A DNA stretch of 8,514 bases from Bacteroidota bacterium (GTDB taxonomy: Bacteria; Bacteroidota; Ignavibacteria; Tepidaquicellales; Tepidaquicellaceae). How positions within the stretch are numbered: the first letter of the stretch is position 1; each line of letters starts with the position of its first letter. The notes beneath the pieces were generated by a model. That model searched no databases, was not told the DNA's origin, and was given only the letters and a program-made list of their open reading frames with translations. Of the stretch, positions 1 to 6,918 are shown piece by piece. A program made the translations under genes and the position numbers. Location: the NCBI GenBank assembly GCA_003519545.1, contig DOWN01000078.1, positions 1 through 8,514 on the forward strand, written 5' to 3'.

Positions 1-126
1 GAAAGATACAAAGCAGGCGAGAAAAAATTACAAGGCGTTTTGGTCGGGAAAATTATGAAAGAAAGTAAAGGTAAAGCAAATCCACAGAAAGTAAATGAAC
101 TGTTAATTAAAAATCTTGAAAGTTAA
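1..126 (+). CDS. gatB: Aspartyl/glutamyl-tRNA amidotransferase subunit B, C-terminal end (partial)
   Basis: The frame is open from the first base and gives 41 residues before a TAA at 124-126; the 5' part lies outside the window. The tail holds a Val-Gly-Lys-Ile-Met-Lys stretch followed by Gly-Lys-Ala-Asn-Pro-Gln and Val-Asn-Glu-Leu-Leu. This is the hallmark of the C-terminal YqeY-like tRNA-binding domain of GatB, where GKANP and VN-LL are strongly conserved. In the family, GatB works in the cytoplasmic GatCAB complex. It activates Glu-tRNA(Gln) or Asp-tRNA(Asn) so that ammonia from GatA can amidate the misacylated residue. The stop is only 5 bases from the tpiA start, so the two genes are probably cotranscribed. 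A YqeY-like stand-alone protein shares this motif and is the main alternative; the very C-terminal position and ending fit GatB better. Confidence 0.85.
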   Translation, partial: ERYKAGEKKLQGVLVGKIMKESKGKANPQKVNELLIKNLES

Positions 127-131
127 GAATA

Positions 132-899
132 ATGAGAAAAAAATTAATCGCGGGTAACTGGAAAATGAATTTGACAATTCCGCAATCTGTTAATCTTTCT
201 GAACAAATTAAAAACGGTATAAAAGATATTAAATTAAATAATATTGAAGTTCTCGTTTGTCCAACTTACGTTTCTTTGTATCCTGTTAATGAAGTTATAA
301 AAGATTCAGGAATAAAATCAGGCGGACAGAATATGTATTTTGAAAATGAAGGTGCATACACAGGTGAAATATCAGCCGAAATGTTAAAATCCGCAGGTTG
401 TGAATTTGTTATTCTAGGACATAGCGAAAGACGAAAAATTTTTAATGAATCAGATGAGTTAATAAATAAAAAAGTTATAAAAGCAGTTGATTCAGGATTA
501 ACTTCGATTTTGTGTGTAGGCGAAACATTAGAAGAAAGAGAATCAGGAAAGCAGAATGAAATTGTGAAAACTCAAATAGAAAAAGGTTTATCCGGAATTA
601 CTGTTGATAAACTGAAAAATATTGTAATTGCATATGAACCTGTTTGGGCTATTGGGACAGGAAAAAATGCAACTCCGGATGAAGCCAATGATATGCATAA
701 GTTTATCAGAAATATAATAGCAGATTTATATGATAAAAAATCTTCAGATGAAATAAAAATTTTATATGGCGGAAGTTTAAATGATAAAAATTGTAAAGAT
801 TTGCTTTCACAAAGTGATATTGATGGTGGTTTGATAGGTGGTGCAAGTTTGAAATCAGAAAGTTTCTTAAAAATAATTGAAACAAGTAATAATTTATAA
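132..899 (+). CDS. tpiA: Triosephosphate isomerase
   Basis: A complete protein of 255 residues, the normal length for this TIM-barrel enzyme, which interconverts dihydroxyacetone phosphate and glyceraldehyde 3-phosphate in glycolysis and gluconeogenesis. The active-site set is intact. The N-terminal GNWKMN carries Asn9 and Lys11, LGHSERR carries the catalytic His97, and AYEPVWAIGTG (residues 167-177) carries the catalytic base Glu169 and the mobile loop 6. The phosphate-binding YGGS (212-215) and GGLIGGASL (232-240) close the barrel. The start is fixed by GNWKMN lying 8 residues in, as in the family. The leader is only AGAAT after the gatB stop, with no Shine-Dalgarno sequence, so translation may be coupled to gatB. 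It sits between a translation gene and acyl-CoA genes; I infer cotranscription but no functional link. Confidence 0.97.
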   Translation: MRKKLIAGNWKMNLTIPQSVNLSEQIKNGIKDIKLNNIEVLVCPTYVSLYPVNEVIKDSGIKSGGQNMYFENEGAYTGEISAEMLKSAGCEFVILGHSERRKIFNESDELINKKVIKAVDSGLTSILCVGETLEERESGKQNEIVKTQIEKGLSGITVDKLKNIVIAYEPVWAIGTGKNATPDEANDMHKFIRNIIADLYDKKSSDEIKILYGGSLNDKNCKDLLSQSDIDGGLIGGASLKSESFLKIIETSNNL

Positions 900-935
900 A
901 CTAAGAGTTTTAAAAAAAAAAATAACAGAATAATT

Positions 936-2114
936 ATGAAAGAAGTAGTAATAGTATCAGCGGTCAGAACACCGATTGGAATGTTTCAAGGATCGTTATC
1001 ATCTTTGACTGCACCTCAACTTGGTGCGATAGCCATTAAAGAAGCTATAAAAAAGGCAGGAGTAAAACCTGAAGATGTTTCAGAAGTTATAATGGGTTGT
1101 GTTTTACCAGCGGGAATCGGACAAGCACCTGCAAGACAAGCATCAATATATGCGGGAATTCCGAATTCTGTACCATGTATGACGATAAATAAAGTTTGCG
1201 GTTCAGGACTTAAAGCAGTGATGCTTGCTGAACAGGCAATTAAATCAGGTGATGCAGAAATTGTAGTTGCCGGCGGTATGGAATCAATGAGTAATGTTCC
1301 CTACTATCTTGATAAAGCAAGATCAGGTTATAAAATGGGAAATCAAAAAGTTATAGATGGAATGATTCACGATGGACTATGGGATGTATATAATAATTTT
1401 CATATGGGAAATGCTGCTGAGCAGTGTGCTACTGATCATAAAATTTCAAGAGAAGATCAGGATAATTTTGCAGCATCAAGTTATACAAAAGCATTAAATG
1501 CAACAGAAGACGGATTATTCAAGGAAGAGATTGTTCCTGTTGAAATCACAGATAAAAAAGGAACTATTGTAGTCGAAAAAGATGAAGAACTTTCAAGAGT
1601 TAATATTGAAAAAGGAAAAACATTAAGAGCGGCATTTGTAAAAGATGGAACAGTTACTGCGTTTAACTCATCTTCAATAAATGACGGTGCATCTGCAATT
1701 GTTTTAATGTCTGCAGATAAAGCAAAAGAACTTGGGTTAAAACCATTAGCAAAAATTGTTTCACAGGGGTCATATGCTCATGCTCCTGAGTTATTTACTA
1801 CTGCTCCTGCTTATGCAATTGATAAAGTGTTGAAGAAAGCAAAACTAAAAGTCAGCGATTTGGATTTAGTAGAATCGAACGAAGCATTTTCTGTTCAGTC
1901 ATGTGCGGTAATAAAAATTGCAGGATTAGATCCGGAAAAAGTGAATGTGAATGGTGGTGCTGTTGCCTTAGGACATCCTATCGGAGCAAGCGGAGCGAGA
2001 ATTTTAACAACTTTGATTCATGCTCTCAAACAAAGAAAAGGTAAATACGGACTTGCAACTTTATGCATAGGTGGCGGAGAAGCATCAGCCGTAATTATTG
2101 AAAATTTAAATTAA
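936..2114 (+). CDS. Acetyl-CoA C-acetyltransferase (biosynthetic-type thiolase)
   Basis: A complete 392-residue protein, the normal length for cytoplasmic acetoacetyl-CoA thiolases of the AtoB/ThlA/PhaA type. These condense two acetyl-CoA to acetoacetyl-CoA, or run the reverse thiolysis. The nucleophile Cys88 lies in NKVCGSGLKAV, the catalytic His347 in ALGHPIG, and the second Cys377 in LCIGGGEA. Residues HMG at 156-158 and DGLWD at 146-150 match the substrate loop of short-chain biosynthetic thiolases, and NEAF (315-318) supplies the oxyanion-hole Asn. The family's more usual NEAFAAQ reads NEAFSVQ here, a mild variation. The gene follows tpiA by 36 bases and precedes the 3-hydroxybutyryl-CoA dehydrogenase by 9, so it likely feeds that enzyme. 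The leader is A-rich without Shine-Dalgarno sequence. Chain-length preference, and whether it makes or breaks the bond in the cell, cannot be read from the sequence. Confidence 0.95.
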   Translation: MKEVVIVSAVRTPIGMFQGSLSSLTAPQLGAIAIKEAIKKAGVKPEDVSEVIMGCVLPAGIGQAPARQASIYAGIPNSVPCMTINKVCGSGLKAVMLAEQAIKSGDAEIVVAGGMESMSNVPYYLDKARSGYKMGNQKVIDGMIHDGLWDVYNNFHMGNAAEQCATDHKISREDQDNFAASSYTKALNATEDGLFKEEIVPVEITDKKGTIVVEKDEELSRVNIEKGKTLRAAFVKDGTVTAFNSSSINDGASAIVLMSADKAKELGLKPLAKIVSQGSYAHAPELFTTAPAYAIDKVLKKAKLKVSDLDLVESNEAFSVQSCAVIKIAGLDPEKVNVNGGAVALGHPIGASGARILTTLIHALKQRKGKYGLATLCIGGGEASAVIIENLN

Positions 2115-2123
2115 AAAATTCAA

Positions 2124-2978
2124 ATGAATATAAAAAATATTTCAGTTATCGGATCAGGAACAATGGGTAATGGTATTGCTCACGTGTTCGCACAATTCGG
2201 ATATAACGTTACGCTTATTGATATAAAACAGGAATTTCTTGATAAAGCAATTAAAACTATTACCGGAAATCTTGACAGACAAGTAAAAAAAGGAACTTTA
2301 AAAGAAGAGCAGAAATCTTCAACTTTATCAAATATTAAAACTTCAATATCAATTACTGATGTTAAAGATTCTGATTTAGTAGTTGAAGCGGCATCTGAAA
2401 ATTTCGATATAAAGAAAAAAATATTTCAGGATTTAGAAAACAATACAAAACCTGAATGTATATTGGCAACAAATACATCTTCAATATCTATAACTGAAAT
2501 TGCTGCTGTTACAAAAAGAGCGGATAAAGTAATCGGAATGCATTTTATGAATCCTGTACCGGTAATGAAACTTGTGGAGATTATCAGAGGATTGGCAACT
2601 TCACAGGAAACTTATGATTTGATAAAAACCTTAACTGAAAAAATTGAAAAAGTACCTGTTGAAGTTCAGGATTATCCGGGATTTATTTCAAACAGGATTT
2701 TACTTCCGATGTTAAACGAAGCAATGTATTGTGTAATGGAAGGTGTAGCAACTCCGGAAGCAATAGATAATGTTATGAAACTTGGAATGGCTCATCCAAT
2801 GGGTCCATTGACTCTGGCAGACTTCATTGGTTTAGATGTGTGTTTATCAATTATGGAAGTTCTTCAAAACGGACTTGGTGATTCAAAATACAGACCTTGT
2901 CCATTATTGAAAAAAATGGTAGCCGCAGGATATTTAGGCAGAAAATCCGGTATGGGTTTTTACGATTATTCAAAATAA
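2124..2978 (+). CDS. 3-hydroxybutyryl-CoA dehydrogenase (NAD-dependent, single-domain type)
   Basis: A complete 284-residue protein, close to the usual length of stand-alone bacterial Hbd/PaaH enzymes. They interconvert acetoacetyl-CoA and (S)-3-hydroxybutyryl-CoA with NAD(P)H. The N-terminal Rossmann fold shows GSGTMG at 10-15 and an acidic Asp33 after the second strand, which usually means NAD preference. Ser119 (in NTSS), His140 (in MHFMNP), Glu152 (in KLVEII) and Asn190 (in ISNRIL) line up in spacing with the catalytic and substrate residues Ser137, His158, Glu170 and Asn208 of the human enzyme. The C-terminal helical dimerisation domain contains [16 protein letters not shown] and the [11 protein letters not shown] ending typical of the family. 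No crotonase domain is fused. The 9-base gap after the thiolase and the 33-base gap before the acyl-CoA dehydrogenase support one transcript for butyryl-CoA metabolism. Confidence 0.95.
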   Translation: MNIKNISVIGSGTMGNGIAHVFAQFGYNVTLIDIKQEFLDKAIKTITGNLDRQVKKGTLKEEQKSSTLSNIKTSISITDVKDSDLVVEAASENFDIKKKIFQDLENNTKPECILATNTSSISITEIAAVTKRADKVIGMHFMNPVPVMKLVEIIRGLATSQETYDLIKTLTEKIEKVPVEVQDYPGFISNRILLPMLNEAMYCVMEGVATPEAIDNVMKLGMAHPMGPLTLADFIGLDVCLSIMEVLQNGLGDSKYRPCPLLKKMVAAGYLGRKSGMGFYDYSK

Positions 2979-3011
2979 AAAAACAATTATATTAAATAAA
3001 AAAATAATACT

Positions 3012-4157
3012 ATGAATTTCGATTTATCAGAAGATCAGATCCAAATAAGAGATGCTGCAAGAGATTTCGCAGAAAATGAAATTGCACCGAGTGCTGTTCA
3101 ACGTGATATTAAAGCAGAATTTCCTTACGAGATTGTTAAAAAAATGGGTGAATTAGGTTTTATGGGTATGATGGTTCCTCCTGAATGGGGCGGTTCCGGT
3201 ATGGATACATTAAGTTATGTTCTCGCTCTTGAAGAAATATCAAAAGTTGATGCTTCTGTCGGTGTTATTATGTCTGTGAATAATTCACTGGTGTGTTTTG
3301 GTATTAATAAATGGGGCACAGATGAACAAAAAGAAAAATATCTGAAACCACTTGCATCAGGTGAAAAACTCGGTGCGTTTTGTCTCTCTGAACCTGAAGC
3401 CGGAAGTGATGCAACAGCACAGAAAACGACAGCGGTTAAAGATGGTGATTATTTTGTATTAAATGGAATAAAAAACTGGATTACAAACGGAAGCACTGCT
3501 GATGTATATTTTATGCAAGCAATGACAAATCCGGAATTAGGGTATAAAGGTATTTCGACATTTTTAGTTGAAAAATCATTTCCGGGTGTGGAAATTGGTA
3601 TTAAAGAAGATAAACTCGGAATTCGAGGTTCTGATACATGCACAATTGGTTTAAATGAAGTTAGAGTTCCAAAAGAAAATTTGATGGGAGAAGAAGGTAC
3701 AGGATTTAAATTTGCTATGGAAACTCTGAACGGCGGAAGAATCGGGATTGCTGCTCAGGCATTGGGAATTGCAACTGCATCTTTTGAAGCAGCGGTAAAG
3801 TATTCAAAACAAAGAAAAGCATTTGACAAACCGATTGCTGATTTACAGGCAATTCAGTTTAAACTTGCTGATATGGCAGTAAATACAGATGCGGCAAGAT
3901 TACTCGTTTATCGTGCGGCAAAATGTAAAGATGAAGGAAAAAAATATATCAAGGAAGCAGCAATGGCTAAACTATTTGCGTCAAAAGTCGCTGTTGATAA
4001 TTCACTTGAAGCAATTCAGGTTCACGGTGGTTATGGTTATGTAAGAGAATATTTAGTTGAAAGATATTTAAGAGATTCGAAAATTACTGAAATCTATGAA
4101 GGTACAAGTGAGATACAAAGAATTGTAATTGCAAGAGAATTATTAAAAAGTTTTTAA
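3012..4157 (+). CDS. Short-chain (butyryl-type) acyl-CoA dehydrogenase, FAD flavoprotein
   Basis: A complete 381-residue protein, the normal length for a bacterial acyl-CoA dehydrogenase. It oxidises a short acyl-CoA to the trans-2-enoyl-CoA, or acts in reverse as in butyrate formation, using FAD and passing electrons to an electron-transfer flavoprotein. The N-terminal helical domain is followed by the first family signature GAFCLSEPEAGSD (121-133). The FAD/substrate motif WITNGSTAD follows at 156-164. The second signature lies at 336-355 (QVHGGYGY to the RYLRD). Glu363 in IYEGTSEIQ is the catalytic base at the position used by short- and medium-chain enzymes; isovaleryl-type enzymes place it elsewhere. 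It closes the plus-strand gene block 66 bases before the convergent gene and just before a hairpin terminator. No etfA/etfB genes are visible nearby. Butyryl-CoA is the likeliest substrate by context; a broader short-chain range is possible. Confidence 0.93.
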   Translation: MNFDLSEDQIQIRDAARDFAENEIAPSAVQRDIKAEFPYEIVKKMGELGFMGMMVPPEWGGSGMDTLSYVLALEEISKVDASVGVIMSVNNSLVCFGINKWGTDEQKEKYLKPLASGEKLGAFCLSEPEAGSDATAQKTTAVKDGDYFVLNGIKNWITNGSTADVYFMQAMTNPELGYKGISTFLVEKSFPGVEIGIKEDKLGIRGSDTCTIGLNEVRVPKENLMGEEGTGFKFAMETLNGGRIGIAAQALGIATASFEAAVKYSKQRKAFDKPIADLQAIQFKLADMAVNTDAARLLVYRAAKCKDEGKKYIKEAAMAKLFASKVAVDNSLEAIQVHGGYGYVREYLVERYLRDSKITEIYEGTSEIQRIVIARELLKSF

Positions 4158-4186
4158 ATATTGACTAAAATAATTCAGTATATTAG

Positions 4187-4217
4187 AAACCCTGTATAAA
4201 GTTTATACAGGGTTTTT
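4187..4217. terminator. Palindromic hairpin terminator between convergent genes
   Basis: Bases 4187-4200 (AAACCCTGTATAAA) are exactly complementary to 4202-4215. A realistic fold is a 12-bp stem (4187-4198 with 4204-4215) and a 5-base AAGTT loop. On the plus strand the right arm runs into TTTTT (4213-4217), as in an intrinsic terminator for the acyl-CoA dehydrogenase transcript ending at 4157. On the minus strand the same stem is followed by TTTCTAATA, a weaker T run. It lies only 7 bases beyond the stop of the beta-barrel gene, so it may serve both directions. Confidence 0.85.
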
Positions 4218-4223
4218 CATTTC

Positions 4224-4937
4224 TTAAAAATTGAATGTTATTCTTGCTGTAAGGTTGAATGAATTGAAATTCCCTGCTACTGAAGTTATTACAGGTTTTT
4301 TTCCTTCCTGATTAAGAGGTACTACTCTGTAACTGAGTTCAAAATTATATCCGAATTTTGCAAATGAACCATATCCGACTGAACCAACAAAGTGAGGAAC
4401 CCAAAAAGAATTTTCATCGGTAGATGTTGTAATAAATCCTGTATAGTTAGAATTTGAATACTGATAGTTCAGATATCTTTCTTTTATATACATCGGTCCA
4501 CCTCCAACACCAAAATAAAGATTACTTACCGGCGATAAAAGATCATTTGTGAACGGATATAACTTAGCGTTTATATTTATCGGTAATGAAAACAAATTAC
4601 ATTCACTCGGCAGATAATATCTTGTAGAACCGGATCCTTGAGACTGAAAAGCAAATCCTTTATTATTTTTAGAATTTGTAAAAATAAAAGAAGGACTTAT
4701 TTCCACAGCAAGATTATCATTAAATCTAATCCCGAAGAAAGGATTTATTTCACTTAGAAAATTTGTATTATTAAAATTTAAAACCGGGTAAATATCTGAT
4801 ACTTTCGGATCAGTGAAAATAACCAACGAATACCCTATACCTGCATACGAATAAGAAGTAGAACGGTCTTTAATTTGAGCAGATAAGTTATTTATGAATA
4901 AACAACTTATCGCCATCAATAAAAGTAATTTTTTCAT
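4224..4937 (-). CDS. Secreted outer-membrane beta-barrel family protein (function unknown)
   Basis: A 237-residue protein. The N-terminus is a clear Sec signal peptide: Lys2-Lys3, a hydrophobic core [12 protein letters not shown], then LSA with probable cleavage after Ala20. There is no lipobox Cys at the cleavage site. The mature part has alternating, aromatic-rich strands with Gly/Asn/Ser turns (for example [38 protein letters not shown]). It ends in [10 protein letters not shown], whose terminal Phe resembles the beta-signal recognised by the BAM complex. This suggests a small barrel of perhaps eight strands in the outer membrane; the strand count is a guess. I do not recognise a specific family beyond generic OmpA/OMP_b-brl-like barrels of Bacteroidota relatives. 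Its ATG overlaps the hslU stop as ATGA, so it is the last gene of the rpoN-hslV-hslU block. A short AGGT about 10 bases upstream is the only ribosome-site candidate. Confidence 0.8.
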   Translation of the reverse strand: MKKLLLLMAISCLFINNLSAQIKDRSTSYSYAGIGYSLVIFTDPKVSDIYPVLNFNNTNFLSEINPFFGIRFNDNLAVEISPSFIFTNSKNNKGFAFQSQGSGSTRYYLPSECNLFSLPININAKLYPFTNDLLSPVSNLYFGVGGGPMYIKERYLNYQYSNSNYTGFITTSTDENSFWVPHFVGSVGYGSFAKFGYNFELSYRVVPLNQEGKKPVITSVAGNFNSFNLTARITFNF

Positions 4938-6376
4938 AATATATACCTGCTTAAATCCCTGTTTTTTACTATTGAACTCAATCTTTCGGTCACCATTTCT
5001 TTTGTAATCTCAATTTTTTTCTTTTTGGTTTTATCCGGAACCTCAAATAAAATATCTTCAAGTAAATTTGACAAAATTGTATGTAATCTTCTTGCACCGA
5101 TATTTTCAACATTTTCATTAACTTCTGCGGCAATTTTTGCAATCTCTTTTATACTGTCAGTGCTGAATTCTAGTTCAACTCCTTCAGTTTTTAAAAGAGC
5201 GGTGTATTGTTTTATCAAAGCATTTTCAGGTTTTGTGAGAATTTGATAGAATTCTTCAAATCCTAAACTGTCGAGTTCAACTCGAATAGGAAATCTACCC
5301 TGTAACTCAGGTATCAGATCACTTGGTTTTGAAACGTGAAAAGCACCTGAAGCAATAAAAAGAATATGATCGGTTTTTACCGGTCCATATTTTGTAATTA
5401 CAGTTGATCCTTCGACAATCGGTAATAAATCCCTCTGAACACCTTCTCGCGATACGTCAGGATTAGAACTTCCTGATTGACGTCCTGCAATTTTATCAAT
5501 TTCATCTATAAAAATTATTCCGCTGTTCTGAACTTTATCAATCGATTCCTTAGTAACATTATCCATATCAATTAATTTGTTTGCTTCATCCTGAGTTAAA
5601 ACTTTTTTTGCTTCGGCAACTGTTAGTTTTCTTTTTTTAGATTTTTTGGGCATCATATTGCCAAAAAGTTCACTCAGATTTAAACCCATTTCATCCATTC
5701 CTACCGGTCCTAATACTTGCAACATCGGTGTATTATCCATGGATAAATCAAGTTCGATAGTTCTGCTGTCCAATTTTCCTTCGAGCAATTGTTCTCTGAG
5801 TTTATTTCTCGTATCAGTTTGTTTTTCACTGTCATCAACCGGAATAATATCCTCTCCAATTATTTCTGTTTTTTTCTTAACCGGTGGCAATAAAATATCA
5901 AGAATTCTTTCTATAGCATTTGCTTCTGCTTTTATCTGGACATTTTTTAACTTTTCAGTTTTCACCATATTTACAGCCAAATCAGTAATCTCCCTCACCA
6001 TAGATTCAACATCTCTTCCGACATAACCGACTTCTGTGAATTTCGATGCCTCAATTTTTAAAAACGGAGCATTGGCAAGTTTTGAGATTCTTCGAGCAAT
6101 TTCAGTTTTTCCAACACCTGTAGGTCCTATCATAATAATGTTATTCGGCATAATTTCTTCACGAAGATTATCCATAACAGATTGCCTTCTCCATCTGTTT
6201 CTCAAAGCGATAGCCACAGATTTCTTAGCGTTTTTCTGACCTATTATATATTTATCAAGTTCTTCAACAATTTCTGAAGGTGTTAATTGATTAATTTTTG
6301 ATAGCGACTGTTTACCATTCTTGACAAACTCGAGTGTTAATTTATTCTTTTTAGTTTTAGTTTTATCTAATTCCAT
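4934..6376 (-). CDS. hslU: HslU (ClpY), AAA+ unfoldase of the HslVU protease
   Basis: A complete 480-residue ATPase that unfolds substrates and threads them into the HslV peptidase in the cytoplasm. Walker A GPTGVGKT lies at 84-91, the pore loop GYVG at 117-120, Walker B IIFIDEID at 287-294, sensor 1 in FIASGAFH (340-347), the probable arginine finger Arg361 in ELQGRF and sensor 2 Arg429/430 in IGARRLH. The intermediate (I) domain lies about 137-283 and contains [16 protein letters not shown] and the [12 protein letters not shown] region. The C-terminal SRYIL is the tail that docks between HslV subunits. About 27 lysine-rich residues precede the point where E. coli HslU (443 residues) begins. 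There is no ATG/GTG/TTG alternative near the conserved [16 protein letters not shown], so the long start stands. The start overlaps the hslV stop by one base (TAATG), and the stop overlaps the next gene. Confidence 0.97.
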   Translation of the reverse strand: MELDKTKTKKNKLTLEFVKNGKQSLSKINQLTPSEIVEELDKYIIGQKNAKKSVAIALRNRWRRQSVMDNLREEIMPNNIIMIGPTGVGKTEIARRISKLANAPFLKIEASKFTEVGYVGRDVESMVREITDLAVNMVKTEKLKNVQIKAEANAIERILDILLPPVKKKTEIIGEDIIPVDDSEKQTDTRNKLREQLLEGKLDSRTIELDLSMDNTPMLQVLGPVGMDEMGLNLSELFGNMMPKKSKKRKLTVAEAKKVLTQDEANKLIDMDNVTKESIDKVQNSGIIFIDEIDKIAGRQSGSSNPDVSREGVQRDLLPIVEGSTVITKYGPVKTDHILFIASGAFHVSKPSDLIPELQGRFPIRVELDSLGFEEFYQILTKPENALIKQYTALLKTEGVELEFSTDSIKEIAKIAAEVNENVENIGARRLHTILSNLLEDILFEVPDKTKKKKIEITKEMVTERLSSIVKNRDLSRYIL

Positions 6377-6918
6377 TATTTATTTAATTCCTCAATTGAA
6401 ATATTATTATTAGTGTAAATACAAATATCCGCTGCTTGTTCCAAAGATTCTTTAACAATATCTTTAGCACTCAGTTTCGAATATTTCACAAGCATTCTTG
6501 CGGCGACTAAAGCGAACTGACCTCCGGAACCGATTGCAACTATTTTATCATCCGGTTCAATCACATCTCCCGTACCTGAAATGACGAATGCTCTCTCATT
6601 ATCAAGTACAGCAAGCAAGGCTTCGAGTCTTCGTAAATATTTGTCAGATCTCCATTCTTTAGCCATTTCTACCGCTGCCCGTGAAAGATTACCTTTATAT
6701 TCATCAAGTTTTGATTCAAATTTTTCAAATAGAGTGAATGCATCGGAAGTGGAACCTGCAAATCCCGCAAGTATTTTTCCGTTATATAATTTTCTTATTT
6801 TTTTTGCAGAGTGTTTCATAACTGTGCTTCCCATAGTTACCTGTCCATCACTGCCAATTACAGTTTTCCCGTCTTTAATTAATCCGATAACGGTAGTTGA
6901 TCTTATTTTTTCTCTCAT
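6376..6918 (-). CDS. hslV: HslV (ClpQ), threonine peptidase of the HslVU protease
   Basis: A complete 180-residue proteasome-like peptidase that forms the dodecameric core of HslVU. Thr8 in STTVIGL aligns with the N-terminal catalytic Thr of E. coli HslV. The first seven residues (MREKIRS) would then be a propeptide removed during maturation, whereas E. coli removes only Met. In mature numbering Asp17 (in SDGQVTMG), Lys28 and Lys33 (in [11 protein letters not shown]) fall at the expected catalytic positions. [15 protein letters not shown] and [11 protein letters not shown] are further family hallmarks. The start overlaps the stop of rpoN as ATGA; AAGAAGAAA a few bases upstream is at most a weak ribosome site. 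The next gene, hslU, overlaps by one base, which fits the strict need of the two subunits for each other. Confidence 0.96.
   Translation of the reverse strand: MREKIRSTTVIGLIKDGKTVIGSDGQVTMGSTVMKHSAKKIRKLYNGKILAGFAGSTSDAFTLFEKFESKLDEYKGNLSRAAVEMAKEWRSDKYLRRLEALLAVLDNERAFVISGTGDVIEPDDKIVAIGSGGQFALVAARMLVKYSKLSAKDIVKESLEQAADICIYTNNNISIEELNK
6389..6393 (-). promoter_or_regulatory. Possible Shine-Dalgarno GAGGA for hslU, inside the end of hslV
   Basis: Read on the minus strand, GAGGA lies 12 bases before the hslU ATG. It is the only strong purine motif of this kind before a start in the window. The spacing is longer than usual and the bases also encode the Glu-Glu near the HslV C-terminus, so it may be accidental. 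Confidence 0.3.

Noticed and set aside
2979..3011. Possible promoter before the acyl-CoA dehydrogenase (TATATT in an AT-rich gap)
   Set aside because: The gap is A/T almost throughout, so a TATATT match has no weight, and I see no paired upstream element or TAnnTTTG motif in the 33 bases.
3449..3643. Minus-strand open frame of 64 codons opposite the acyl-CoA dehydrogenase
   Set aside because: It is antisense to a conserved enzyme core and has no leader or neighbour to support it.
5646..6026. Plus-strand open frame of 126 codons opposite hslU
   Set aside because: It lies wholly antisense to the conserved hslU coding sequence, and its Ser/Phe/Ile-rich product is what reverse-reading Glu/Lys-rich codons gives; no family features.
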